DNA from: SW4 sp042466115
GTDB taxonomy: Bacteria; Pseudomonadota; Alphaproteobacteria; Rhodobacterales; Rhodobacteraceae
Direction of reading: 5' to 3'
Assembly: GCF_042466115.1 (NCBI RefSeq)
Contig: NZ_JAXHBQ010000001.1
Coordinates: 1,488,001-1,552,000 of the forward strand
Length of the DNA: 64,000 bases
Shown here: positions 49,962 to 58,765 of the stretch, piece after piece
Layout of the letters: every line of letters starts with the position of its first letter
How positions within the stretch are numbered: the first letter of the stretch is position 1
Notes under the pieces: generated by a model
What the model was told of the DNA's origin: nothing
The model's input: the letters and a program-made list of their open reading frames with translations, nothing else
The model's database searches: none
Made by a program: the position numbers and the translations under genes

Positions 49962-51973
49962 AGGCCGCGCCCTTTCAGCAACGGCCCCACATCGGGCATC
50001 TTGCCCCGAAACGCGAGATAGGCATCACTCGCCTCTTGCGTCCCGCCAGCCGACAGGATGTGTTTTTCCAGCTTGGCGGCCATATCCGCGTCAAACGCCC
50101 CGCCCGCTTCTTCAAAGGCCTCAAACGCGTCGGCGTCCATCACCTCGGACCACATGTAGCTGTAGTAACCGCAGGAATAGCCATCACCCGCGAACACATG
50201 CGCAAAATGCGGCGTGGCGTGGCGCATGCCGATGGCGTGGGGCATCTCGATCTCTTCCAGAACTTCGGCCTGTTTCTGCATCGGGTCAGTCGGCGCGTCA
50301 CCTTCGTGAAACGCCAGATCAACCAGCGCAGAGGCGAGGTATTCAACCGTCTGGAACCCCATGTCATAGGTCGCAGCCCCCAACATCCGGTCCAATAAAT
50401 CACGGGGCATGGGTTCACCGGTTTCGGCGTGGGTCGCGAATTCTTCCAGCACCTCGGGCACCCCAAGCCAGTGTTCGAACAACTGGCTGGGCAGTTCGAC
50501 GAAATCGCGTGCCACCGATGTGCCGCTGATCAACTGATAGGTCACATCCGACAGCATCTGGTGCAGGGCGTGGCCGAATTCATGGAACAGGGTGCGGGCA
50601 TCATCATAAGACAACAGCGCCGGTTCCCCTTCGGGCGGTTTGGCGAAATTGCACACGTTCACCACGTGTGGGCGGATGTCGCCTGCCAGCTTTTGCTGGT
50701 TGCGCATTGCACTGCACCACGCGCCCGACCGTTTCGATGAGCGCGCGAAGTAATCAGCGATGAACACGGCGATATGTTCGCCGTCGCGCTTGACCTCCCA
50801 CGCCTTGCAATCAGGGTGATAGAGCGGCACCTCAATGGGCGAAAACTCCAGTCCGAACAAGCGGTTGGCGCACGAAAACGCGGCCTCGACCATACGGTTA
50901 AGTTGCAGGTAGGGTTTCAGCGCGGCCTCGTCGAGATCGTGATCATCCTTGCGGCGCTTTTCCGAATAATAGCGCCAGTCCCAAGGTTCCAACGGCCCGG
51001 TTTCACCGTCATTATGCATCATCGCTTGCAGGCGCATCCCGTCGGCATCTGCCGCTGCTTTGGCCGGTTCCCAGACCTTCATCAGCAGATCGCGCACCGC
51101 ATCGGGCGTGCCAGCCATTTCGGTTTCCAGCTTGTAATCGGCAAAGCTGTCATAGCCCAACAGGTCCGCACGCTGCGCACGCAGATCAAGGGTTTCAGCG
51201 GCGATATCACGGTTGTCGGTTTCGCCACCATTCGCGCCACGTGCGGCCCACGCCTCGTAGGCTTTCTGGCGCAAGGCGCGGTTAGGGCAGAACTGCAAGA
51301 ACGGCACGATAAGTGAGCGCGACAGCGTCACAACAGGCCCGTCAACATCGTGATCCTTGCCCGCAGCCCGCGCCGCGGCGATCACGAAATCAGGCAGACC
51401 CGCCAGATCAGAATCGCCCAGCGGCATGAACCACGCGCGTTCATCGGCCAGCAGGTTCTGGCGGAACTGGTTGCCAAGCACCGAAAGCCGCCCCTTTACC
51501 TCGGTCAACCGGTCAGCGGCATAACCTTCAAGCTGCGCACCGGATCGGACAAAATTGCGCCGCGTCAGCAGAAGCACACGCTGTTGTTCATCCGTCAGGT
51601 CCAGGTTTTCGCGGTCCTGCCACAGGGTTTCAATTCGTGCGAACAGGTCTTTGTTGGATGACACTTCGGAACTGAAGGCAGACAAAAGCGGCGCAAAATC
51701 CCGCGAAAGGGCTTCGCGCGCGGGGTTAGCATCGGCACCCGCCAGCGCATAAAACGCGCCCAAGGCCTGATCAAGCAGGCGGTCGGACAGATCCAGCGCC
51801 TCGATTGTATTGGCAAATGTCGGGGCTTCGGTATTCGCCGTGATCGCCGCGATATTGGAACGCGCCTCGGTCAAAGCAGCGTCAACGGCTGGGGCGAAAT
51901 CGTCGTCTGAAATCTGATCGAATGGCGGCAGCCCATAGGGCGTGTCCCAGGTCTGCAAAAGCGGGTTGGTCAT
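49958..51973 (-). CDS. M3 family oligopeptidase (OpdA/Dcp type)
   Basis: The product is 671 residues. The zinc motif HEFGHALHQ begins at His464, and the third ligand lies in the following helix, as in thimet-type enzymes. No signal peptide, so it is cytoplasmic and probably degrades short peptides. AAGGAG is seven bases before the ATG at 51973. It lies 53 bases downstream of an amino-acid ABC permease on the same strand and may be part of that transcript. Confidence 0.93.
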   Translation of the reverse strand: MTNPLLQTWDTPYGLPPFDQISDDDFAPAVDAALTEARSNIAAITANTEAPTFANTIEALDLSDRLLDQALGAFYALAGADANPAREALSRDFAPLLSAFSSEVSSNKDLFARIETLWQDRENLDLTDEQQRVLLLTRRNFVRSGAQLEGYAADRLTEVKGRLSVLGNQFRQNLLADERAWFMPLGDSDLAGLPDFVIAAARAAGKDHDVDGPVVTLSRSLIVPFLQFCPNRALRQKAYEAWAARGANGGETDNRDIAAETLDLRAQRADLLGYDSFADYKLETEMAGTPDAVRDLLMKVWEPAKAAADADGMRLQAMMHNDGETGPLEPWDWRYYSEKRRKDDHDLDEAALKPYLQLNRMVEAAFSCANRLFGLEFSPIEVPLYHPDCKAWEVKRDGEHIAVFIADYFARSSKRSGAWCSAMRNQQKLAGDIRPHVVNVCNFAKPPEGEPALLSYDDARTLFHEFGHALHQMLSDVTYQLISGTSVARDFVELPSQLFEHWLGVPEVLEEFATHAETGEPMPRDLLDRMLGAATYDMGFQTVEYLASALVDLAFHEGDAPTDPMQKQAEVLEEIEMPHAIGMRHATPHFAHVFAGDGYSCGYYSYMWSEVMDADAFEAFEEAGGAFDADMAAKLEKHILSAGGTQEASDAYLAFRGKMPDVGPLLKGRGL

Positions 51974-52029
51974 CAAAGTCTCCTTTGCACCACAGTTAAG
52001 CGTCTCGCGCGCAAATCACCACCACCCGC

Positions 52030-52827
52030 CTAGCCGAAATCCTTTTGCCGCAAGCGTTTTTCAATCCGGCGCAGGACCAATGACAGCGAGACAGTCATGA
52101 TCAGATAGATCAGCGCGACCACATTATAGGTTTCAAAATAGCGGAAATTGCCCGCCGCCGTGACCTTGCCCAACTGCGTCACATCCAGCACGCCCAATAC
52201 CGACACAAGCGAGGAATCCTTGATCATCGCGATGAAATCATTGCCCAAGGGTGGCAGAATGCGCCGGAACGCCTGTGGAAAGACGATATGGCGAAACCGT
52301 TGCCACGCCCCAAGGCCCAGCGCCTCGGCGGCTTCGATCTGGCCCTTCTCGATGCTTTGCAGCCCTGCGCGGAACACTTCGGCGATAAAGGCGGAATAGC
52401 CGATGGTCAGCGCGATAATGGCACGCCACATCAGGCTGAAATCACGGTTGCGGATCGTGTCGGCGCCAACCCCTTCCAGCCCCCAGTTGACCAAGGCAAC
52501 CATCGCGGGCGCAATCACAAAGGCGACGTAAAGCAACAACACAAGGATCGGCACACCGCGCACGATCTCGATATAGAACCGGCAAAGCTGCCGGATCACC
52601 AGAAACCGCGAAAGTGAGCCGACCGCCAGCACCAGCCCGATAGCCGAAGCCATGGCAAACCCCGCAAGCGTGACGAAAATCGTCACCCAAATCCCCTTGG
52701 ACAGGGTCATCAGAACCTTGTGATAAAGGTCATCCGCGACCACCCGATACATCAGATAGGCAGCAATACTGGCCGCAATCAACAGCCACCACGGAAAGTC
52801 GCGATCTTGGGGGGATTGGGGGATCAT
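52030..52827 (-). CDS. polar amino-acid ABC transporter permease
   Basis: The product is 265 residues with five membrane helices of the HisM/GlnP family. The coupling motif EAAEALGLGAWQRFRHIVFPQAFRRILPPLGNDF is clear. It lies downstream of its binding-protein gene. No ATP-binding subunit gene is adjacent, so the ATPase must come from elsewhere. Confidence 0.92.
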   Translation of the reverse strand: MIPQSPQDRDFPWWLLIAASIAAYLMYRVVADDLYHKVLMTLSKGIWVTIFVTLAGFAMASAIGLVLAVGSLSRFLVIRQLCRFYIEIVRGVPILVLLLYVAFVIAPAMVALVNWGLEGVGADTIRNRDFSLMWRAIIALTIGYSAFIAEVFRAGLQSIEKGQIEAAEALGLGAWQRFRHIVFPQAFRRILPPLGNDFIAMIKDSSLVSVLGVLDVTQLGKVTAAGNFRYFETYNVVALIYLIMTVSLSLVLRRIEKRLRQKDFG

Positions 52828-52869
52828 GGGATGCGTCGGGGCCAGCCAAAAGCCAGCCCCGCCAAAGGC

Positions 52870-53655
52870 TTATTCGCCAAGCTTGTAGTCAAGGAACCAC
52901 TTGGTGTTCAGCGCCTCAAGCGTCCCATCGGCGGCCATATCGGCAATCGCCGCATTGATCGGTTCAACGAGATCAGACCCCTTGGGGAAGATGAAACCGA
53001 AATCTTCGGTGCCCAGTGGTTCGCCAATGATCTTCAGCCCGCCATCGGATGCCTCGACATAACCGGCACCGGCGGTGCCATCGGTCAGGACCATGTCCAC
53101 ATCGCCTGTGCGCAGCGCCTGCACGGTCGCACCGAACGTTTCCATCTGCACGATGCGCGGGTTGGCTTCGTCGCCGTCCAGCACGTCATAGACCGTCACG
53201 TAAAACGGCGTGGTGCCGGGCTGCGCGGCAGACAGCAGATCGGCGTCAGCGGCAAAAGAGGCGGCATCGGTGAAACGCTCCTCGTCGCCGCGCACCAGCA
53301 TGACCATCTGGCTGGTCATGTAGCTGTCGGAAAAGTCGACGATTTCGGCGCGGTCCTCGCGGATGGTGATGCCTGTCATGCCCATGTCATATTGACCTTC
53401 GGACACCGCAGGGATCATCGCGTCCCAGCTGATATTTTCGTAAACGACAGTGGCATTCAGACGCGCGGCCACTTCGGCCATCGCATCATATTCCCAGCCG
53501 ATCGCCTCGCCGTCAGCGATGAATTGCAGCGGCGGATAGGCATTTTCCGTGACAACGACAATTTCGCGGCCGTCCAGATCGGGCAAATGCCCTTCGGCCA
53601 GCGCGGTTGTCGCAAAAAGGGCCGCAGCGGCGGCAAAAGGGGCAAGCAGTTTCAT
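52870..53655 (-). CDS. amino-acid ABC transporter substrate-binding protein
   Basis: The product is 261 residues with a signal peptide cleaved after ALA (residue 21). The mature protein is an SBP_bac_3 fold: VVVTENAYPPLQFI, GWEYDAMAEVAARL, and ISWDAMIPAV...DMGMTGITIREDRAEIVDFSDSY. It should bind a polar amino acid; the exact ligand is open. The ATG has GGAGA-like sequence (GGGAGAC) upstream. It is followed by the permease after 42 bases. Confidence 0.93.
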   Translation of the reverse strand: MKLLAPFAAAAALFATTALAEGHLPDLDGREIVVVTENAYPPLQFIADGEAIGWEYDAMAEVAARLNATVVYENISWDAMIPAVSEGQYDMGMTGITIREDRAEIVDFSDSYMTSQMVMLVRGDEERFTDAASFAADADLLSAAQPGTTPFYVTVYDVLDGDEANPRIVQMETFGATVQALRTGDVDMVLTDGTAGAGYVEASDGGLKIIGEPLGTEDFGFIFPKGSDLVEPINAAIADMAADGTLEALNTKWFLDYKLGE

Positions 53656-53714
53656 GGCAGTCTCCCAAGTGTTGAACGGCGCGAGTATGGCGCAACGGGA
53701 CGCGCGCGCAAGGG

Positions 53715-54746
53715 TCAGTGCGCGCAAACCGGACAATCCGCGCGGGGTTGCATCGCGATGGTGCGTGTCTCGCCATATAGCGCGTCATAGATCATCATCC
53801 GCCCGCGCAACGCCTCACCCGCACCGGTGATCACCTTGATCGCCTCGACAGCCATCATCGCGCCCAACACACCGGGGAGCGGGCCAATCACGCCCGCCTC
53901 GGCACAGGACGGGGCAAGGGACGGATCGGGGGCCTGCGGGAAGATACATTGGTAACACGGCGCGCCGTTCGCCGGATCATAGACGCTGATTTGCCCCTCC
54001 CACTGGGTCAGCGCGGCGGCAACCAACGGCACGCCCACCCGCACACAAGCGGCATTCACCAGATAGCGGGTGGCGAAGTTGTCAGTGCCATCAAGCACCA
54101 GATCGTATTCGGCGATCAGGTCATCCGCGATGCCATCATCCACACGGCGCTGATAGGTCTTTACGGCCACATTCGGGTTCTGCGCCTGCATCGCTGCCGC
54201 GGCCGAGCGCACCTTGGGCAGGCCGATATCACCGTCACGATGGATCACCTGCCGTTGCAGGTTGGAATTGTCGACCACATCATCGTCAATCACACCAATC
54301 GTGCCGACCCCAGCCGCCGCCAGATACAACAGAACGGGCGATCCAAGGCCACCGGCACCTACAACCAGAACGCGCGCATCTTTCAGCGCTTTCTGGCCCG
54401 GTCCCCCGACTTCGCGCAGCACGATGTGACGGGCGTAGCGGTCAAGTTCGGCCGCGCTGAATGTGCCGCCAACCACGGGAACATCCCGCGCCGCGACATG
54501 CGCCTTCACACGTGCCAAACCCGCGCGATACGCCAGCCCAATCCCGATAAAAGCGGCAATCATCAGCCAAAGCCGCGCATCGCCACCCGTTGCCTCGCGC
54601 AGCGGATGCCCATCGGGCAAAGCAAGCTGCACGACGATCACGCCAACAAACAGGATGCCGATCATGATCCAGCGCGCACGCATCGGGGCGCCCGTGACCG
54701 CCCCAAACACCCAAAGCGCCAGCGCCATGGCCAGAACCATGATCAT
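53715..54746 (-). CDS. moeB: MoeB/ThiF-type adenylyltransferase with membrane-anchoring N-terminus
   Basis: The product is 343 residues, about 90 longer than E. coli MoeB. The extra N-terminus holds three hydrophobic stretches (about 1-19, 25-43, 58-73). The E1-like domain starts near 97 with FSAAELDRYARHIVL and has the ATP-binding GAGGLGSP (130-137), the DDDVVDNSNLQRQ motif (154-166) and two zinc-binding CxxC pairs (Cys264/267 and 338/341). No rhodanese domain is present. It activates MoaD (or ThiS) by adenylation for molybdopterin synthesis, relevant to XdhB here. Coupled to dut by ATGA. Confidence 0.9.
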   Translation of the reverse strand: MIMVLAMALALWVFGAVTGAPMRARWIMIGILFVGVIVVQLALPDGHPLREATGGDARLWLMIAAFIGIGLAYRAGLARVKAHVAARDVPVVGGTFSAAELDRYARHIVLREVGGPGQKALKDARVLVVGAGGLGSPVLLYLAAAGVGTIGVIDDDVVDNSNLQRQVIHRDGDIGLPKVRSAAAAMQAQNPNVAVKTYQRRVDDGIADDLIAEYDLVLDGTDNFATRYLVNAACVRVGVPLVAAALTQWEGQISVYDPANGAPCYQCIFPQAPDPSLAPSCAEAGVIGPLPGVLGAMMAVEAIKVITGAGEALRGRMMIYDALYGETRTIAMQPRADCPVCAH

Positions 54747-55201
54747 CCCGTTTGCCCCGTCGATCCAAACCCGCCGGACCCTCGCGCGGTTTCGTCCAAG
54801 CCCCCGGCAACCACAAACTGCGCCTGCACTACAGGTGCGACAACCAACTGCGCAATCCGCTCGCCGTGGCGAATGACAAACGCGCTGTCCCCAGCGTTCA
54901 TCACGATCACGCCCAATGGCCCGCGATAATCACTGTCAATCGTGCCGGGGCTGTTGGGAAGGGTAATTCCGTGTTTCAACGCCAAACCGGACCGCGGGCG
55001 CACCTGCACCTCGAACCCTTCGGGGATTTGCAGCCGTAAACCGGTTGGCACCAAGGCACGCGCACCTGCTGTCAGGATCACCTCACCGCGATCAGGCAGG
55101 TTGGCACAAACATCAGCGCCCGCCGCGCCTGCGGTTTGATAGGTGGGCAAAGGCAGGCTTTGATCAGCCCCATCGACCCATTCAACTGCAATCAGTGGCA
55201 T
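54743..55201 (-). CDS. dut: dUTP diphosphatase
   Basis: The product is 152 residues, a trimeric dUTPase. Motifs are visible in order: AGADVCANL, PRSGLALKHGI, NSPGTIDSDYRGPLGVI, RIAQLVV and the C-terminal GSGGFGSTG. It hydrolyses dUTP to dUMP. It is followed by moeB (ATGA overlap) and preceded by coaBC 36 bases upstream on the same strand, a common alphaproteobacterial arrangement of dut beside coaBC. Confidence 0.97.
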   Translation of the reverse strand: MPLIAVEWVDGADQSLPLPTYQTAGAAGADVCANLPDRGEVILTAGARALVPTGLRLQIPEGFEVQVRPRSGLALKHGITLPNSPGTIDSDYRGPLGVIVMNAGDSAFVIRHGERIAQLVVAPVVQAQFVVAGGLDETARGSGGFGSTGQTG

Positions 55202-55237
55202 GCCGCCCCCGCCTTTTGCAAAACACGGTTCACCGCA

Positions 55238-56425
55238 TCAACCCAGCGCATCGGCAAGCCTTTGCGCCAGACGCGCGGCCACTGCATCCTTACCCATACG
55301 CGGCCAGTCTTCTGATCCATCTGCGGTAATCAGGGTCACATCGTTTTCAGACCCGCCCATGATGCCGGTAGCAGGCGACACGTCATTGGCAACGATCCAG
55401 TCACAGCCCTTGCGCTTGCGCTTGGCCGTGGCATTGGCGATCACATCATCGGTTTCGGCCGCAAAACCCACGACCAGTTTCGGGCGGCCTTCGCGTAACC
55501 CGCTGACCTGCGCCAGAATGTCGGGGTTTTCGGCGAATGTCAGCTTGGGCAAACCCTTGCCGTCTTTCTTGATCTTGCTGTCGCTGGCCCCTTTTACGTG
55601 CCAATCGGCAACCGCTGCTGCAAACACCGCTGCATCTGCGGGCAAGGCATCCCGAACCGCCGCCTGCATCTGCGCCGCCGTTTGGACCGGCACAACCGTC
55701 ACACCATGGGGTGGCGGCACATCTGCCGGGCCGGTCACAAAGGTTACTTGCGCACCAAGCCCCAGCAACGCGCGCGCAATCGCCGTGCCTTGCGCGCCCG
55801 ACGACCGGTTGGCGATATAGCGCACCGGATCAATCGGTTCGTGGGTTGGGCCGGAAGTCACCAGCACGTGTTTGCCTTTCAAAGGCCCGTCCGTCAGCGC
55901 AGCTTCAATCGCTGCGACGATTTCCATCGGTTCCGCCATCCGGCCCGGCCCGTATTCACCGCAAGCCATGTCGCCCTCGTTCGGGCCGACAACCAGAATG
56001 CCATCGCCTTGCAACGTGGCCAGATTGCGCCGGGTTGCGGCGTGTTCCCACATCCGCACGTTCATGCTGGGGGCGATCAGCACGCGTTTGTCCGTGGCCA
56101 TCAACAGGGTCGAGGCCAGATCGTTGGCGTGCCCACCCGCCATTTTGGCCATCAAATCAGCGGTTGCAGGCGCAACGACCACCAGATCAGCGGCGCGGGA
56201 CAGTTCGATATGGCCCATCTCGGCCTCGTCGGTCAGATCGAACAAGTCCTGATAGACCTTGGCCGCAGCCAGCCCCGATACAGACAGCGGTGTGACAAAT
56301 TCCGCGCCTGCACGGGTCAGCACGGGCGTCACCTGATGCCCGCGTTCGCGCAAGCGGCGGATCAGATCAAGCGATTTGAACGCCGCGATCCCGCCACCGA
56401 TGATCAGAAGGATATGTTTGGCCAT
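55238..56425 (-). CDS. coaBC: phosphopantothenoylcysteine decarboxylase / phosphopantothenate--cysteine ligase
   Basis: The product is 395 residues. The N-terminal flavoprotein CoaC domain begins ILLIIGGGIAAFKS and has APATADLMAKMAGG and PSMNVRMWEH. The CoaB domain starts near 185 (VLVTSGPTHEPIDPVRYI) and shows SDSKIKKDG with the conserved lysines. It carries out two steps of coenzyme A synthesis after PanB/PanC/PanK. A GTG nine bases upstream is in frame, but the ATG at 56425 was chosen. Confidence 0.95.
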   Translation of the reverse strand: MAKHILLIIGGGIAAFKSLDLIRRLRERGHQVTPVLTRAGAEFVTPLSVSGLAAAKVYQDLFDLTDEAEMGHIELSRAADLVVVAPATADLMAKMAGGHANDLASTLLMATDKRVLIAPSMNVRMWEHAATRRNLATLQGDGILVVGPNEGDMACGEYGPGRMAEPMEIVAAIEAALTDGPLKGKHVLVTSGPTHEPIDPVRYIANRSSGAQGTAIARALLGLGAQVTFVTGPADVPPPHGVTVVPVQTAAQMQAAVRDALPADAAVFAAAVADWHVKGASDSKIKKDGKGLPKLTFAENPDILAQVSGLREGRPKLVVGFAAETDDVIANATAKRKRKGCDWIVANDVSPATGIMGGSENDVTLITADGSEDWPRMGKDAVAARLAQRLADALG

Positions 56426-56482
56426 ACGCGCCACCCCTTTTTCGCTGTCTTAGGAGTAAGTGCGCCGCGCCTGAATGACAAG

Positions 56483-57271
56483 CTAGCGGAAGGCATCACA
56501 AGGGTCGGGGCGCACAACGCCTTTGGCGCTTAGAACAAGGTCAAACGCCCCGTCCATCGGCGCGTCATCTTCGGTTTGCCCCAGCGAAAAGATGATTGCG
56601 TTGGGCAAGACCCCGTCGAGGATCGACGGCATGCCCCAATCCTTGCGGGCGTGACCGTTGCCAGTGATCACCACTACCGCGCCCGACGTGTCAATCATCG
56701 CCTGTGCCACGGCGCGCGCAAGCGTGGCGTCGCGAAGGCGTTGGATATCAACCATGGCTGGCAGCATGTCCGGCGGCATGGCATTGCAATGCGCCTGATC
56801 TTGCAACGCGATGCGCGCAACCTGCTGGTCAGCGGGCAAGGCGCGATGCAATCCGTAGTCGCCCGCGTCCGCCCCGAATGTTGCAGCGATCCCGTCTGTC
56901 ATGGATGCCCGTGCGACATCACGCGGGACGGCCGCGCCATAAATTCGCGCGTCTGCGGCCGCCACCAAGATCGGGGAATACATCGCAAAATCGGGCCAGC
57001 CTGCTTGCTCCCACCCCAGTAAATCCCCAAGCATTTCAGGGTCCTGGCGTGTTTCAGGCGTAACAAGCGCCGCCTGTTCCGGCGTCAGCATTTCCATAAC
57101 GATTGCCGAAGGCGCAATGTGCGCCACCCATTGGGCCTGCAAGTCGTGATGCGCAGGGTTGTCGTGGATTTCGCCCAATACGACGACATCAGCCAGAACC
57201 GCAGCATCTGGCACCGCCTGCGCGGCGACCGGACCGGCCCAAATGGCCGCAATCAGGGCGAATATCCTCAT
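56483..57271 (-). CDS. ChaN-like haem-binding protein (DUF399)
   Basis: The product is 262 residues with a signal peptide (cleavage after VAA, residue 17). The DUF399/ChaN pattern is seen: VVVLGEIHDNPAHH, VMEMLTPEQ and a C-terminal TGNGHARKDWGMPSIL. It lacks a lipobox Cys, so it is probably soluble in the periplasm rather than a lipoprotein. ChaN relatives bind haem. The ATG overlaps the rpoH stop by ATGA, so it is expressed with that sigma factor. Confidence 0.85.
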   Translation of the reverse strand: MRIFALIAAIWAGPVAAQAVPDAAVLADVVVLGEIHDNPAHHDLQAQWVAHIAPSAIVMEMLTPEQAALVTPETRQDPEMLGDLLGWEQAGWPDFAMYSPILVAAADARIYGAAVPRDVARASMTDGIAATFGADAGDYGLHRALPADQQVARIALQDQAHCNAMPPDMLPAMVDIQRLRDATLARAVAQAMIDTSGAVVVITGNGHARKDWGMPSILDGVLPNAIIFSLGQTEDDAPMDGAFDLVLSAKGVVRPDPCDAFR

Positions 57272-58146
57272 GCGAGGAAGTGATGCACTTCCGTCGATTG
57301 CCCTTCAAGGCTTTTGCGCATCTTGCCAAAGGCGGCTGCTTCAAGCTGGCGCACGCGCTCCTTACTCAGGCCCAACTCGGTCCCAAGGCTTTCCAACGTG
57401 CGCGGATCGTCGCGCAGCTTGCGTTCGCGCACGATGAACCTTTCACGATCATTGAGGTTGTTCAACGCCGTCATCAACCATTGGCGCAGGGTTTCCGTAT
57501 CGTGGCTGTTTTCAACGGTTTCGGCAGCCTGCGGCCCGTCATCGGCCAGCGCGTCAATCCATTCGCGGCCTTCGTCCTCGGCCGACTGGGTTGCATTCAG
57601 CGAAAAATCGGACCCTGACAACCGCCCCATCATCATCTCAACATCTTTCAAGGGCACACCCACTTCGCTCGCGATCTTTTCGCGCAGGTCGTGGCCCGAA
57701 AGGGTTTCACCGGTCGCCAAGGCCTCGCGCTCAAGCCGTGCCTGCACGCGGCGCAGGTTGAAGAACAGCGACTTTTGCGACGACGTGGAGCCGGTGCGTA
57801 CCATCGACCAGTTGCGCATGACGTGGTCCTGAATGCTCGCCTTGATCCACCAAACCGCATAGGTCGAAAAGCGCACACCACGATCAGGGTCAAACTTGTC
57901 AGCCGCTTTCATCAGCCCCAGTGACGCCTCCTGGATCAGGTCATTCATCGGCGCGCCGTAGCGGCGAAACTTGCTGGCCATCGAAATCGCCAGCCGCATG
58001 TAGGCGGTGATCAGCCGGTGCAGCGCCTGTTCATCGCGCTTGTCGCGCCAGGCATAGGCCAGTTCCAATTCGGTCTCGGCATCCAGAAGTTCGGCCTTCA
58101 TCGCGCGGCGCGTAAAAGTCTGGTCAGACGGTCCATCAAAAGCCAT
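57268..58146 (-). CDS. rpoH: RNA polymerase sigma factor RpoH (RpoHII-like)
   Basis: The product is 292 residues. Region 2 (LITAYMRLAISMASKFRRYG...DLIQEASLGLMKAADKFDPDRGVRFSTYAVWWIKASIQDHVMRNW parts) and region 4.2 (LESLGTELGLSKERVRQLE) are clear. The RpoH box QKSLFFNLRR is present in region 2-3. In Rhodobacter, the second RpoH controls the singlet-oxygen and oxidative stress response and is itself driven by RpoE; the promoter described here fits that. It overlaps the chaN-like gene by ATGA. Confidence 0.93.
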   Translation of the reverse strand: MAFDGPSDQTFTRRAMKAELLDAETELELAYAWRDKRDEQALHRLITAYMRLAISMASKFRRYGAPMNDLIQEASLGLMKAADKFDPDRGVRFSTYAVWWIKASIQDHVMRNWSMVRTGSTSSQKSLFFNLRRVQARLEREALATGETLSGHDLREKIASEVGVPLKDVEMMMGRLSGSDFSLNATQSAEDEGREWIDALADDGPQAAETVENSHDTETLRQWLMTALNNLNDRERFIVRERKLRDDPRTLESLGTELGLSKERVRQLEAAAFGKMRKSLEGQSTEVHHFLA

Positions 58147-58195
58147 GTCGAAAACCCCCGTATTGTGTTGAGCAGTAACAACGTGTTCTTAAGAG

Positions 58196-58225
58196 GTATT
58201 ACGCAACGCAAACTGCATCGGATCA
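58196..58225 (-). promoter_or_regulatory. putative RpoE-type promoter of rpoH
   Basis: Read on the minus strand: TGATCC (58225-58220), an 18-base spacer, TAATAC (58201-58196). The -35 matches the alphaproteobacterial RpoE/ChrR consensus TGATCC; the -10 differs from the usual TAAGTT-like box. It lies about 50 bases before the rpoH ATG. Confidence 0.5.
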
Positions 58226-58231
58226 CCCATC

Positions 58232-58765
58232 GTGCCAGATTTTCCCTTGCCGCAACTCACTTTGGTCCTAGGGGGCGCGGCCTCGGGCAAGTCCGCTTTT
58301 GCAGAACGTCTGGTGGCCGGAACCGGGCGCGCGCGGGTCTATTTGGCAACGGCGCAGGTCTATGATGCTGAAATGGCTGATAAAGTTACGGCGCATCAGG
58401 CGCAGCGCGGCAGCAACTGGCACACGATCGAAGAACCGTTCGATATCGCGACACCATTGGCTGGCGTTTCTGCCGATCAGATCGTCCTGCTTGATTGTGC
58501 AACGCTTTGGCTGTCCAACGCCCTATTGGCCGACACCCCAGCGACCGACGCCGTTGACGACTTCATGAACGCACTCGCCGCCTGCCCTGCGCCCGTCGTT
58601 GTGGTCTCGAACGAGGTTGGCGCGGGAATCGTGCCCGACAACGCCCTTGCCCGCGCGTTTCGCAATGCCCAAGGCGCGCTTAATCAGGCTGTGGCCGCGC
58701 GCGCTGATCTGGTTGTAAATGTGATCGCCGGACTGCCAATGGTGCTCAAGGGCCAACTCTCATGA
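58232..58765 (+). CDS. cobU: adenosylcobinamide kinase / guanylyltransferase
   Basis: The product is 177 residues with the P-loop GGAASGKS (14-21), YLATAQVYDAEM, and VSNEVGAGIVP, all typical of CobU/CobP. It phosphorylates and guanylylates adenosylcobinamide in B12 assembly and salvage. The start codon is GTG at 58232. It overlaps the phosphatase gene by ATGA. Confidence 0.95.
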   Translation: MPDFPLPQLTLVLGGAASGKSAFAERLVAGTGRARVYLATAQVYDAEMADKVTAHQAQRGSNWHTIEEPFDIATPLAGVSADQIVLLDCATLWLSNALLADTPATDAVDDFMNALAACPAPVVVVSNEVGAGIVPDNALARAFRNAQGALNQAVAARADLVVNVIAGLPMVLKGQLS

